From Methylopila henanensis (GTDB taxonomy: Bacteria > Pseudomonadota > Alphaproteobacteria > Rhizobiales > Methylopilaceae), in assembly GCF_042681025.1 (NCBI RefSeq), contig NZ_JBHUER010000014.1:1-64000 (forward strand): a DNA stretch of 64,000 nt, read 5' to 3'. The notes below the pieces were generated by a model. It was given only the letters and a program-made list of their open reading frames with translations, did not search any database and was not told the origin of the DNA. Below, piece by piece: positions 46,920 to 55,455 of the stretch. Both the position numbers and the translations under genes were made by a program. Each line of letters opens with the position of its first letter. Position 1 is the stretch's first letter.

Positions 46920-49133
46920 TCAGAACTTCAGATGCAGCGCGAGTTCGGCGGTGCGCGGCGCGCCGAAGTACCATTGATAGTCGCCGCCGGCGTAGGCGTA
47001 GGTCTTGTCGGTGAGGTTCTTCACCCGGGCGTCGAGCGTGGCGTAGCCCGTCGGCTTCCACTGCAGCCCGGCGTTCACCAGCGCGTAAGCCGGCCGTTTG
47101 TAGTCGTTGCTGGCCGAGGTGTAGGTCCTGCCGACGTATTGCAGGCCGGCTTGCGCCTTCCAGTTCTCCGCGAAGCGCCAGGTGGCCCAGACGTTGGCGA
47201 GCTTTTCCGGCACGGCGTTCGGCGTGTTGCCCTTATAGCTCAAGCCGCCCGCTCCAAAGAATTCGTCGTAGCGCGCGTCGAGGATCGTGCCGTTGGCGTC
47301 GACCCGCCAACCGTGGCCAAGCTCCACGCCGACGGAGGCTTCCACGCCGCGCGAGGACTGCTTGCCGATCTGCTCGGCGGGCGTGCCCGCGAGCGCGCCC
47401 GGTCTCGGCGCGAGCAGGTCTTTCTTCTCGATGTAGAAGGCCGACAGCGTCCACTCGAAGCGGTCGTCCCACAGGCTCTGCTTTACGCCGGCTTCGACCT
47501 GCCGACCCTTGGAGAGCTTGAAATCGGACTGCGCCGGCGTCAGCGACAGCAGCGAGTTCACCGGGTCGGCGGCTTCCGAATACTGGGCGTAGAAAGCAAG
47601 GTTCTTCACAGGCTCGTAGACCGCGCCGACGCGCCAGGAGATCGAGTCCAGCGTCGGGTTGGCCTTAAGGCCCGTGCGGAGATTGCGATAGTCGATCTCC
47701 GGGTGGTCGTAACGCAGGCCCGCCACCAGCGAGAGCTGGTCGGTGAGCTTCAGCCGGTCGTCGAACGAGAGCGAGTACTGGGTCGTGGTGGCGCGATATT
47801 CGCGGCCATAGGAGCTCGTGGAACCGTACTCGCCCGGATCGAAGCCCTTCGGCGGCAGCGGCGGATTCACGGCCGGATCGCCATAGCCTCCATTGTTCAG
47901 GCGACTGAACCTGAACCGGTTGACGTCGAAGCCGATCGTCGCCTCGTTCGCCATGCCGAACAACTCGCTGCGAACGGTGGCGTCGGCCCGCGCGCCAATC
48001 TGCTCCTGCTCTTGCTTGATGGCGATATAGTCGGAACGGTTGATCTGACCATCCGGAAACAGCGGGGAGGCTGACGCCGACCACCTGTAACTTTCCGCGT
48101 TGCGCCAGAACCGGTTGCTGACCACGCTGTAGGCGGTCGCCCGCAGCGTCACCGTCTCGTTCGGCGTCCACTCCGCCTTGAGCTGGGTGATGTTGTCGTT
48201 GAAGCGGATGACGCCGTCGCGGACGTTGTAGTTCTCGCCGATCCAGTCCTTCTCCACATTGCCGGCGCCCTTCAGCGGCGTGCCGAAATAGCGGCTCGGC
48301 TGGTTGTGGCCGCCGTCATGACTGAGCGTGACGGAGAGCTCGTCGGTCGGCCGCCAGTTCAGCGCGCCGGAGAAGGCGAGGTTCTTGTAGTCGCCCCGGT
48401 CCATCCAGCCGTCGCCGCGGCTGGCGGCCACGTCGAAGCTGTAGGCGAATTTCTCATTGATCGGTCCCGCGCTGCCGGCGGCGAGGCCGACCTGCCCGTC
48501 CGTGCCCACCACCGCGCGGGCCTCGTTGCGGCGCTCGTCGGTGAGCGGCTTCTTCGGGATGATGTTGATGGCGCCGCCGATGGCGCCCTCGCCGTAGAGC
48601 ACCGAGGCCGGGCCGCGCAGCACCTCGATCCGGTCCACCGTCCAGGTGTCGAACGGGAAGGTGACGGTCCCGTTGCCGGGGTAGAGCCGCACGCCGTCAT
48701 AGAGCGTCGTGACCGAGTTCACGCCGGTGAAGCCACGCGACGAGTAGGCTCCGAAGCCGTTGCCGGGCGTGCCGATGAAGCTGAAGCCGGCGGCGTTCTG
48801 CGTCACGGCTTCGGCGATGGAGGACTGGCCGCGGTCGCGGACCACGTCGCCGGAGACCACGTCGACGCTCGCGGGCGTCTCCAAGGGGGTGAGATCGAGG
48901 CGGCTGCCGGCGCCGGTCGACACGGTGAGGTTCGGCCCGGGCGCGAGGCGTCGGGCTTCGCCGGAGACGTTGATCTCATCGAGCGCAACGACGCCTTCGG
49001 AAGCCTCCGCGAAGGCGGGGAGGGCGGCGCTCAGGACGAGAAGCGAGGCGCCCCCAAGCGCCGAGCTGAGCGTGCGGGAGGGCGAGGCGCGTCGGAACGC
49101 GGCCCCGGACGTCAGGGAAGGAAAGGTCGACAA
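46920..49133 (-). CDS. TonB-dependent receptor under cobalamin riboswitch
   Basis: 737 residues from TTG 49133 (GGAG 8 nt upstream; no in-frame ATG precedes the plug). A signal peptide (RTLSSALGGASLLVLSAALPAFA), a plug domain (TPASVDVVSGDVVRDRGQSSIAEAV, IEVLRGPASVLYGEGAIGGAINIIPKKP) and a 22-strand barrel ending in LALHLKF with terminal Phe. The plug and length (BtuB is ~610) resemble siderophore receptors more than classical BtuB. The riboswitch upstream and the BtuFCD-type genes downstream point to cobalamin or a corrinoid precursor as substrate. Confidence 0.92.
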   Translation of the reverse strand: MSTFPSLTSGAAFRRASPSRTLSSALGGASLLVLSAALPAFAEASEGVVALDEINVSGEARRLAPGPNLTVSTGAGSRLDLTPLETPASVDVVSGDVVRDRGQSSIAEAVTQNAAGFSFIGTPGNGFGAYSSRGFTGVNSVTTLYDGVRLYPGNGTVTFPFDTWTVDRIEVLRGPASVLYGEGAIGGAINIIPKKPLTDERRNEARAVVGTDGQVGLAAGSAGPINEKFAYSFDVAASRGDGWMDRGDYKNLAFSGALNWRPTDELSVTLSHDGGHNQPSRYFGTPLKGAGNVEKDWIGENYNVRDGVIRFNDNITQLKAEWTPNETVTLRATAYSVVSNRFWRNAESYRWSASASPLFPDGQINRSDYIAIKQEQEQIGARADATVRSELFGMANEATIGFDVNRFRFSRLNNGGYGDPAVNPPLPPKGFDPGEYGSTSSYGREYRATTTQYSLSFDDRLKLTDQLSLVAGLRYDHPEIDYRNLRTGLKANPTLDSISWRVGAVYEPVKNLAFYAQYSEAADPVNSLLSLTPAQSDFKLSKGRQVEAGVKQSLWDDRFEWTLSAFYIEKKDLLAPRPGALAGTPAEQIGKQSSRGVEASVGVELGHGWRVDANGTILDARYDEFFGAGGLSYKGNTPNAVPEKLANVWATWRFAENWKAQAGLQYVGRTYTSASNDYKRPAYALVNAGLQWKPTGYATLDARVKNLTDKTYAYAGGDYQWYFGAPRTAELALHLKF

Positions 49134-49254
49134 TGCGAAGCTCCGGGCGACGGCAGTGGCTCGTCACCGCGAACGAAGCTTCCCGGAGCCGTGCAAAGAC
49201 GCACGGAGCCGTTCCGCACCCATCAGGACACCCCGCCCGATGTGCTCGCGTGTG

Positions 49255-49450
49255 ACCACGGCTGACGGCAGGTCTCCTGGCTCACGGGTCGTCGTCCTGT
49301 CGTCGCCTTCCCGGGTCCGGAAAACCCAGTGGCTGAGATGACGATGGACTCGCCGCTTACAGTTGCGGGGGCAGCCGCGGATTCGAACGTCGAGACGTCC
49401 TCACCGCGTTCCCTTTTGATCCCCGAGGGGAACCGTCGCCGCCACGGTTA
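49255..49450 (-). promoter_or_regulatory. cobalamin riboswitch
   Basis: On the minus strand the conserved AdoCbl-riboswitch blocks appear in order: GGGAACGCGGTG near 49400-49415, GCTGCCCCCGCAACTGTAAGCGG near 49355-49380, GCCACTGGG near 49329-49337, CCGGGAAGGCGACGACAGGACGAC near 49295-49320 and the B12 box GAGCCAGGAGACCTGCC near 49264-49280. It sits 120 nt upstream of the receptor start. AdoCbl binding normally represses the downstream uptake operon. A small hairpin (CCGTGC/GCACGG at 49189-49206) between riboswitch and start lacks a T-run, so control may be at translation. Confidence 0.93.
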
Positions 49451-49510
49451 CGACGCATTTCGGCGCGGCGCAATGCGGCCTTTCGGGCGCCTGCGACGGC
49501 GCCCGGGCCG

Positions 49511-50284
49511 TCACTTCTCGGCGAAGGCCTTCTCGATCACGAAATGGCCGGCCTCGCCGTGGTTGCCTTCCTCGTAGCCGCCGTCGACCAAGAGCTGGCG
49601 GGTGTCGCGGATCATGTCGGGCGAACCGCACAGCATGAAGCGGTCGTCGTCCCTGTTCATCGCCGGCAGGCCGATGTCCTCGAACAGCTTGCCCGACGCC
49701 ATCAGGTCGGTGATGCGGCCGCGGTTGCGGAACGGCTCGCGGGTGACGGTCGGGTAGTAGATCAGGCCGGCGGAGATCATCTCGCCGAGCAGCTCGTCCT
49801 TGGGCAGGGTTTCGGTGATGGTCTCGCCGTAAGCGAGTTCGTTCACCTGCCGGCAGCCGTGGACGAGCACGACCTTCTCGAAGCGCTCATAGGCCTCCGG
49901 ATCCTTGATGATCGACAGGAAGGGGGCGAGGCCGGTGCCGGTGCCGAGCAGATAGAGGTTCCGGCCCGGCAGCAGGTTGTCGAGCACGAGGGTGCCGGTT
50001 GGCTTGCGGCCGACGAGGATCGGATCGCCCACTTTCAGGTGCTGCAGCCGCGAGGTCAGCGGCCCGTCCGGCACCTTGATCGAGAAGAACTCGAGCTCCT
50101 CGTCGTAGTTCGCCGAGACGACGGAATAGGCGCGCACCAGCGGCCGGCCCTCGACCTCGAGGCCGATCATCGTGAACTCGCCATTCCGGAACCGGAACGA
50201 CGGATCGCGCGTGGTGCGGAACGAGAACAGCGTGTCCGTCCAGTGCCGGACATGGGTCACGCGCTCTTCGAGATATTTGCTCAT
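49511..50284 (-). CDS. fpr: ferredoxin--NADP+ reductase
   Basis: 257 residues, FNR family of the bacterial Fpr (short) type. FAD site RAYSVVSANYDEELEFFSIKV, isoalloxazine region VRPLV, NADPH loop LLGTGTGLAPFLSIIKDPEAYE and ...FMLCGSPDMIRDTRQLLVDGGYEEG; ends ...HFVIEKAFAEK (terminal aromatic-Lys pattern). It moves electrons between NADPH and ferredoxin or flavodoxin. It is the last gene of a ten-gene minus-strand block, next to a 7Fe ferredoxin, with a palindromic repeat between the two. Confidence 0.94.
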   Translation of the reverse strand: MSKYLEERVTHVRHWTDTLFSFRTTRDPSFRFRNGEFTMIGLEVEGRPLVRAYSVVSANYDEELEFFSIKVPDGPLTSRLQHLKVGDPILVGRKPTGTLVLDNLLPGRNLYLLGTGTGLAPFLSIIKDPEAYERFEKVVLVHGCRQVNELAYGETITETLPKDELLGEMISAGLIYYPTVTREPFRNRGRITDLMASGKLFEDIGLPAMNRDDDRFMLCGSPDMIRDTRQLLVDGGYEEGNHGEAGHFVIEKAFAEK

Positions 50285-50330
50285 CGGCGGGAGGTCCTTC
50301 GGTCAGACGCTGCGTCGGCCGCTGGTTCCG

Positions 50331-50424
50331 CCGTCATGCCCGGCGCAGCCGGGTATCCACGACTTAAGACACGCTGCGGCTACGAGAAGAAAGTCGTGGA
50401 TGCCCGCGAAGGCGGGCATGACGG
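50331..50424. repeat. dispersed palindromic repeat, copy 1
   Basis: About 94 bp, bounded by CGTCATGCCCG and its reverse complement CGGGCATGACG, with inner arms CCACGACTT/AAGTCGTGG. The whole unit folds into a long imperfect hairpin. Two more copies lie at 54303 and 56454. It is the kind of intergenic palindromic element known from rhizobial genomes. It lies between fdxA and fpr. Confidence 0.85.
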
Positions 50425-50443
50425 CCGTGGATCGGCGTCGCAG

Positions 50444-50782
50444 TCACGCCGCCGCGGGGTCGGCGTGGCCGAAGGTCGACTCAAGCTTGCCGGCGCGGCC
50501 ATCCCATTCGGGGGCGTCGGCGGGGGGATCGCTCTTCTCGGTCACGTTCGGCCACAGCGCGGCGTATTTCGCGTTGAACGCGACCCAGCCCTCGAGGTTC
50601 GGCTCGGTGTCGGCCTTGATCGCCTCGGCCGGGCATTCCGGCTCGCAGACGCCGCAGTCGATGCATTCGTCGGGCGAGATCACCAGCATGGTCTCGCCCA
50701 TGTAGAAGCAGTCGACCGGGCAGACCTCCACGCAGTCGGTGTACTTGCAGCGGATGCAGTTCTCCGTGACGACATAGGTCAT
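50444..50782 (-). CDS. fdxA: 7Fe ferredoxin, FdxA
   Basis: 112 residues, Azotobacter FdI/FdxA type. The cysteine pattern CIRCKYTDCVEVCPVDC (residues 9-25) and CIDCGVCEPECP builds one [3Fe-4S] and one [4Fe-4S] cluster. The C-terminal ...WPNVTEKSDPPADAPEWDGRAGKL extension is diagnostic. It is a low-potential one-electron carrier. It lies 48 nt downstream of the ABC ATPase gene and upstream of fpr, its natural reductase. Confidence 0.95.
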   Translation of the reverse strand: MTYVVTENCIRCKYTDCVEVCPVDCFYMGETMLVISPDECIDCGVCEPECPAEAIKADTEPNLEGWVAFNAKYAALWPNVTEKSDPPADAPEWDGRAGKLESTFGHADPAAA

Positions 50783-50830
50783 CGTCGGCGTTTCCTTCGG
50801 GTGATGCGGGGAGCGGGCGTCGACGGCGCG

Positions 50831-51739
50831 TCAGAGCGCGCTGGCGATGTCCTGGCCCTCGAAATTGGCGGCGAGGCCCTTCATGGCGTCCTCGTTGATC
50901 TCGCCGCCCATGGCCTTGAGGCTTTCCTCGCGGATCAGCGACATCAGCCCCCGGCGCAGCGCCAGGAACTCCGACGACATGATCAGCGCGGGCTCGCGCG
51001 GGCGCGGCAGCGGCACCGCGACCTCCGCCTTGATGGCGCCGGGCCGGGCGGTCATGACGTAGACCCGGTCCGACAGGAAGATCGCCTCGTCGATGTCGTG
51101 GGTGACGAACAGCACCGAGATTTTCAGCCGCTGCCACATGTTGGTGAGGATCTGCTGCATGATCAGCCGCGTCTGCGCGTCGAGCGCGCCGAAGGGCTCG
51201 TCGAGCAGCAGGATGCGCGGGCCGGTGGCGAGCGCCCGCACGATGCCGACGCGCTGCTTCATGCCGCCGGAGAGCGCGTCCGGATACTGGTTCTCGAACT
51301 GCGACAGGCCCGCGAGGCCGAGCAGGGTGCGCGCCTGCCGCGCGCGTTCGGCGCGGTCGATCCCCTTCATCTTGAGGCCGAACTCGACGTTCTCGCGCAC
51401 CGTCTTCCAGGGGAACAGCGAGTACTGCTGGAAGATCATGCCGCGGTCGGCGCCGGGGCCGTCGATCGGCTTGCCGTCGACGGCGACCGTGCCCGAGGTC
51501 GGCTTCAGGAAGCCGGCGAGCGCGTTCAGCATCGTGGACTTGCCGCAGCCGGACGGGCCAATGATCGACACGAACTCGCCGGGCTCGACGGTGAGCGACA
51601 CGCCGGAGACGGCGTCGGTCGCGCCGGCGGCGGTCTCGTAGCGCAGGCCGAAGTCGCGGATCTCGATCCGGCCTCGGGTCGGGGCGGCCTCGCGCGGCGT
51701 TTCCATCGTCATGGGGCGCTTCAGGGGGATCGCGGTCAT
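50831..51739 (-). CDS. ABC ATPase, sulfonate/taurine/nitrate type
   Basis: 302 residues from ATG 51739, in ATGA overlap with the permease stop. Walker A GPSGCGKST, signature LSGGMKQR, Walker B LLLDEPFGALD and switch His in VTHDIDEAIFLSDRVYVMTARPG, all of the SsuB/TauB/NrtD group. A C-terminal ~40-residue extension (LIREESLKAMGGEINEDAMKG...) is unlike standard SsuB and may be regulatory. It energises import of a small anionic solute. Confidence 0.9.
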   Translation of the reverse strand: MTAIPLKRPMTMETPREAAPTRGRIEIRDFGLRYETAAGATDAVSGVSLTVEPGEFVSIIGPSGCGKSTMLNALAGFLKPTSGTVAVDGKPIDGPGADRGMIFQQYSLFPWKTVRENVEFGLKMKGIDRAERARQARTLLGLAGLSQFENQYPDALSGGMKQRVGIVRALATGPRILLLDEPFGALDAQTRLIMQQILTNMWQRLKISVLFVTHDIDEAIFLSDRVYVMTARPGAIKAEVAVPLPRPREPALIMSSEFLALRRGLMSLIREESLKAMGGEINEDAMKGLAANFEGQDIASAL

Positions 51740-52626
51740 CGGGCGGCGCTCCAGGGCATGACGAGGCGGCCGACCATGCGGATCGCCCAGCTCGAGGCGA
51801 GGCCGAGCGCTCCGATCGAGATCATGCCGAGCGCGATGTCCGAATACTGCACCAGGCTGTAGGCCTCCCACGTGAAGTAGCCGATGCCGAACTGGCCCGA
51901 GATCATCTCGGCCGCGATCAGCGACACCCACGCGACGCCCATGCCGACGGTGAGGCCGGTGAAGATCTGCGGCAGCGTCGCCGGCAGATAGACCTCGCGG
52001 AACAGCGCGATCTCCTTGGCGCCGAGGCAGCGCGCGGCACGCACCAGCACGGGATCGACCGTCGCCATGCCGTGCAGCGTGTTGAGCAGGATGGGGAAGA
52101 ACGAGCCGAGGAAGGTGATGAACACGATCGACTCCTCGTTCGAGGGCCAGAGCATGATCGCCATCGGCACCCAGGCGATCGCCGGGATCGGCCGCAGCAC
52201 CTCGGCGACGGGGAAGACCAGCTCCTTCAGCAGCCGGAACCGGCCCATCAGCAGCCCGAGCGGGATCGCGACCGCCGCGGCGATGAGGAAGCCGTAGAGG
52301 ATGCGCCGGCAGCTCATGTAGACGTGGTCGAAGAAGGCGGAGCTTGCCAGAGCCGTCCGCGCGCTCGCCAGCACGTCGGCGGGCGAGGGCACGTTCATGA
52401 AGCGGACGTAGATGTTGACGCGATAGGTCGTCAGCAGGTGCCAGGCCAGCACGAACAGCGCGAGCGAGAGCACGCTCAGCGCCGCCGAGCGCAGCGGCAG
52501 GCGGGAGAACCGGCTCCGGCGCGGCGCGGCGGGCGCGCCCCGCCCGGGCGCCGCGCCGGAGCGCGGAGAGGCCGGAGCCGGCGCGGGAGTCCGCTCCAGC
52601 GGGGTGGGGAGCGTCGCGCCGGCCAT
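51736..52626 (-). CDS. ABC permease, SsuC/TauC type
   Basis: 296 residues, six membrane helices after a Pro/Ala/Arg-rich cytosolic N-terminus. The EAA loop is ...FLGSFFPILLNTLHGMATVDPVLVRAARCLGAKEIALFREVYLPATLPQIFTGLTVGMGVAWVSLIAAEM, typical of the BinPT_dep SsuC group. It forms the homodimeric channel with the neighbouring ATPase and binding protein (4 nt gap). Confidence 0.9.
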   Translation of the reverse strand: MAGATLPTPLERTPAPAPASPRSGAAPGRGAPAAPRRSRFSRLPLRSAALSVLSLALFVLAWHLLTTYRVNIYVRFMNVPSPADVLASARTALASSAFFDHVYMSCRRILYGFLIAAAVAIPLGLLMGRFRLLKELVFPVAEVLRPIPAIAWVPMAIMLWPSNEESIVFITFLGSFFPILLNTLHGMATVDPVLVRAARCLGAKEIALFREVYLPATLPQIFTGLTVGMGVAWVSLIAAEMISGQFGIGYFTWEAYSLVQYSDIALGMISIGALGLASSWAIRMVGRLVMPWSAAR

Positions 52627-52630
52627 GGCC

Positions 52631-54058
52631 TCAGCCCCGCGCGGCTGCGGCGAGCGCGTCGTCGAAGGTGACGACCTTGCCGCCCGAGGACGCCGCGAAG
52701 GCGTCGGCGTCCTGCTTCAGCATGAAGGGCGCGAGCTCCTTCTTGTCGCCCACGACATAGAACGCCTTGTCCGCGAACAGCTTGATGCCGCGCGCCGTGT
52801 CGAAGACGTAGGCGACGTTGATCGCCGTCCCCTTCGCCTTGTAGTCCTGCAGCGCGCCGAGCGTGCACGAGGCGCTGGAGAACGGCAGGATGTCGCCGTC
52901 CTTCACCCAGATCTCGCCGGCCTTGCGCGGCTCCGCGATCGCGGTCTTGCAGAAGGCGTCCTCGCCCTTGACCTCGTAGTTCGCCGTGCTCTTGACCTCG
53001 GCGTCGTAGTCGAGGCCGCGGGCCTTGTAGGCGGCGCGGATGTAGCCGTCGTTGACCCAGGGGTCGACGTCGAACTCCGACTTGATGCGGTCGAGGCTTT
53101 GCAGGACCTTCACGTCCTCCTTCGCGGCGTCGATCAGCGGGGCCTTAAGGGTCGGGTCGAGCGTCATGATCCCGCCGGGTCCGAGGAAGATGTAGACCAC
53201 CTCCTTGTCGGTCCCGGTCCATTCCGAGATTTTCTCGGCGGCCCGCTTCGGGTCTTCCTTGACCCAGGCGTTGGCGTCGAGCACCGCCTGCAGATAGGCG
53301 TTGACGATCTCAGGGTGCTTCTCGGCGAAGTCGGTGCGCACGACCACGCCGTGCCAGGTCGGCAGGTTGGTCTGCACGCCGTCGAACACCTTGCGGGCGA
53401 AGCCTCGGAACGGCAGCAACTCGGCGAAGGGCACGAAGTCGGCGTGGGCGTCGATCTTCTTTTCCTTGAGGTTGGTCGTGCCGACTTCGGGGCTCTGGCT
53501 GACGAGCTGGAAGAAGTCCTTCGGCAGCTTGGCGTCCTGCATCGCCTTCAGCACCATGCCGTGGGCGGCGGAGCCGAAGGGCACGCTGACGACCTTCCCC
53601 TTGAGGTCCTCCAGCGCGAAGTAGGGCGAGTCGTTGTGGACCACGACGCCGTTGCCCGAGCCATAGATGTTGTAGGCGGCGACCGCGATGAGCTGCGACT
53701 TCGACTCCGGATTGTTCTGGAAGGTGTAGCCGTTCACCACCAGCGGATAGTCTCCCATCCCGCCGAACTGCAGCTTGTTGGCCATCATGCCGTTGGTGAC
53801 GGGCGGGCCGGAGGTGAAGTTCTGCCAGTCGAGCTTGATCTCGACGCCTTCATACTTGCCGCCCTTGGGCAGATGCTTCTCGAGCAGGCCGAGCTTGCGG
53901 ATCACGACGCCGGTCGTGACCGTGTTGGTGGTGGTGTCCTGCGTCCCGATGCCGACGGTGATGGTCTCGGCTCGGGCGGGGCCCGACGCCATGAGGCCAG
54001 CCGTGGCGGCGAGCGCCGTGAGGGAGATTGCGCACCGCGCACGCTTGACTGCCGACAT
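52631..54058 (-). CDS. ABC substrate-binding protein, SsuA/NMT1-like, long form
   Basis: 475 residues from ATG 54058 (GAGGTGG upstream). Signal peptide SLTALAATAGLMASGPARA, then a NitT/TauT-type domain: ITVGIGTQDTTTNTVTTGVVIRKLGLLEKHLP, LDWQNFTSGPPVTNGMMANKLQFGGMGDYPLVV and LKGKVVSVPFGSAAHGMVLKAMQDAKL. It is much longer than SsuA/TauA (~320); the extra C-terminal ~150 residues (DAFCKTAIAEPRKAGEIWVKDGDILPFSSASCTLGAL...) have no counterpart I recognise. The ligand is unknown; position suggests it feeds the flavoprotein pathway. Confidence 0.87.
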   Translation of the reverse strand: MSAVKRARCAISLTALAATAGLMASGPARAETITVGIGTQDTTTNTVTTGVVIRKLGLLEKHLPKGGKYEGVEIKLDWQNFTSGPPVTNGMMANKLQFGGMGDYPLVVNGYTFQNNPESKSQLIAVAAYNIYGSGNGVVVHNDSPYFALEDLKGKVVSVPFGSAAHGMVLKAMQDAKLPKDFFQLVSQSPEVGTTNLKEKKIDAHADFVPFAELLPFRGFARKVFDGVQTNLPTWHGVVVRTDFAEKHPEIVNAYLQAVLDANAWVKEDPKRAAEKISEWTGTDKEVVYIFLGPGGIMTLDPTLKAPLIDAAKEDVKVLQSLDRIKSEFDVDPWVNDGYIRAAYKARGLDYDAEVKSTANYEVKGEDAFCKTAIAEPRKAGEIWVKDGDILPFSSASCTLGALQDYKAKGTAINVAYVFDTARGIKLFADKAFYVVGDKKELAPFMLKQDADAFAASSGGKVVTFDDALAAAARG

Positions 54059-54171
54059 CGCCCACCTCGCTTCGAAGAACCAAGCGTCCAATCAGGACCG
54101 ACGCCTAGGATCATCGAAGCGACAGGCGGCCGCTTCAAACGGAGAGGCCGTGCGCTGGTGGATTAGTTGCC

Positions 54172-54207
54172 AAAAAAGAAGGCCTGCCGATCTGAGCGGC
54201 AGGCCTT
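54172..54207 (-). terminator. Rho-independent terminator downstream of the Crp gene
   Basis: An 11-bp stem (54179-54189 with 54197-54207, AAGGCCTGCCG/CGGCAGGCCTT) with a 7-nt loop; read on the minus strand it is followed by C and six T (54172-54177). It ends the crp-family transcript before the ABC importer genes, which therefore need their own promoter in 54059-54171. Confidence 0.85.
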
Positions 54208-54302
54208 TGCTTTGGTGCGCGGCGAATGGGCGGCGGGGCGCCGAGAGCGTGAACGCTTCGGGTGGGTTGAGCCGGCGCGTGACCGGTAAGACTGGACCAA
54301 GG

Positions 54303-54396
54303 GCGTCATGCCTGGCGGAGCCGGGCATCCACGACTTGTTGGGGCGTTGCATCCACGCCTAAGGCGTGGATGCCCGCGAAAGCGCGGGCATGACGC
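54303..54396. repeat. dispersed palindromic repeat, copy 2
   Basis: Same element as at 50331 and 56454: GCGTCATGCC at the left, GGGCATGACGCC at the right, with ATCCACGACTT and a second internal ATCCACGCCT/AAGGCGTGGAT pair that makes the central hairpin tighter in this copy. It lies in the 355-bp gap between the Crp-family gene and the ABC importer, together with the terminator at 54172; nothing else is visible there. Confidence 0.85.
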
Positions 54397-54413
54397 CGTG
54401 GTTCATCACGTCC

Positions 54414-55208
54414 TTAAGCGTCGCCGCTGCTGCGCATCTGGGACAGCACGTCCGGCCGGCGGATCAGGATGTCCGAGCGCCGCGCCTCGACCACGCCGCG
54501 CTCGGCGAGCCGCTTCAGGCTGATGGTGACCCACTGCCGGGTGGCGCCGACGAGATGGGCGAGGTCGGCATGGGTGAAGCTCGCCGCGATCAGGACGCCG
54601 TCGTCGTCCGGAACGCCGTAGAGATCGGCGAGGTGGAGCAGCAGATGGGCCAGCCGCTCAGTGATCGAACGGGTGCCGAGCATCTGCGCCATGGTCGAAT
54701 AGCACTTGCCCTTGAACACGAGCCCGTCGATCAGCCCGATCGCGAGCGCGGGAATCTGGGTCGCGAGGTCGCGAAGGGCTGCGCCCGGCAGGTGGACGAC
54801 GCTCGAATTGCTCGCGGCCATGCCGGACCAGACGTGTGGCGCGCCGCCGAACACCTCCGGTCCGCCGACGAAGTTGCCCGGATACCAGTAGGCGAGCGTG
54901 ATCTCGCGGCCGGAGGGGGCGGCGTAGAACACGCGGATGCGGCCGCTCTCGATCAGGTAGATGCCGTCATGGGGCGAGCCCTGGCTGAACAGCGTGCCGC
55001 CGCGGTAGAGCACGCGCTTGCGGCCGCGCTCCAGCACCTTGCGGCGCTCGCCCTCGGTCAGGCCTTCGAGCAGCGGGCGCTGACGTTGCGCGCCGGGCGT
55101 CGTCGTCTGCGCCTCGCCGTCGGACAGCAGCAGCGCGGCGGCGGGCGCGGCGATCGCGGGATGAGCGGACTGGAGAGGGGGCCAGGCTACGGCCGTCGAT
55201 GGTTGCAC
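54414..55208 (-). CDS. Crp/Fnr-family transcription regulator
   Basis: 264 residues from GTG 55208, chosen because GGAGG lies 8 nt upstream; an earlier GTG at 55238 lacks one. The cyclic-nucleotide-binding fold (about residues 50-165: LYRGGTLFSQGSPHDGIYLIESGRIRVFYAAPSGREITLAYWYPGNFVGG) is followed by the dimer helix and a winged HTH (THADLAHLVGATRQWVTISLKRLAERGVVEARRSDILI). It has only one Cys, so it cannot hold an FNR-type Fe-S cluster. Placed inside the block, it is the obvious candidate to control it; its ligand is unknown. Confidence 0.9.
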   Translation of the reverse strand: MQPSTAVAWPPLQSAHPAIAAPAAALLLSDGEAQTTTPGAQRQRPLLEGLTEGERRKVLERGRKRVLYRGGTLFSQGSPHDGIYLIESGRIRVFYAAPSGREITLAYWYPGNFVGGPEVFGGAPHVWSGMAASNSSVVHLPGAALRDLATQIPALAIGLIDGLVFKGKCYSTMAQMLGTRSITERLAHLLLHLADLYGVPDDDGVLIAASFTHADLAHLVGATRQWVTISLKRLAERGVVEARRSDILIRRPDVLSQMRSSGDA

Positions 55209-55387
55209 GTCACCGTCCTCCGAAACCCGAATTCGCACTGCAGCAAAACACGGAATGATTCCAATTCAAAGCTTCAAAGTCGTGCAGACTGAGCGCAATT
55301 GCGGCGCTTCGCCTTCGGCGGAGCGCCTTCAATATATCAAATAAATAGATTGAGTCATTTTAATTCCGGGCAGGCGCGCTCCAACGC

Positions 55388-55415
55388 AAAACGCGCCGGC
55401 GAGGGCCGGCGCGTT
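55388..55415 (-). terminator. terminator after the HEAT-repeat gene
   Basis: An 11-bp perfect stem (AACGCGCCGGC at 55390-55400 with GCCGGCGCGTT at 55405-55415) and GAGG loop; on the minus strand the descending arm runs into TTTT then GCGTT. It lies 41-68 bp past the HEAT-repeat stop and closes the DUF971-flavoprotein-ferredoxin-HEAT transcript. Confidence 0.75.
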
Positions 55416-55455
55416 CGTCGTTTCGAGAAGGGGAGGAGCGCCCTGCGGCGACCGG

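Noticed and set aside
49134..49510. Fur box controlling the TonB receptor
   Set aside because: No 19-bp GATAAT-type inverted repeat is visible; the region is accounted for by the cobalamin riboswitch.
49544..51862. 772-codon plus-strand frame opposite fpr, fdxA and the ABC ATPase
   Set aside because: Runs across three well-supported minus-strand genes and a palindromic repeat; no domain.
54414..55208. FNR-type oxygen sensor
   Set aside because: Only one Cys in the chain, so an Fe-S cluster of FNR type cannot form.
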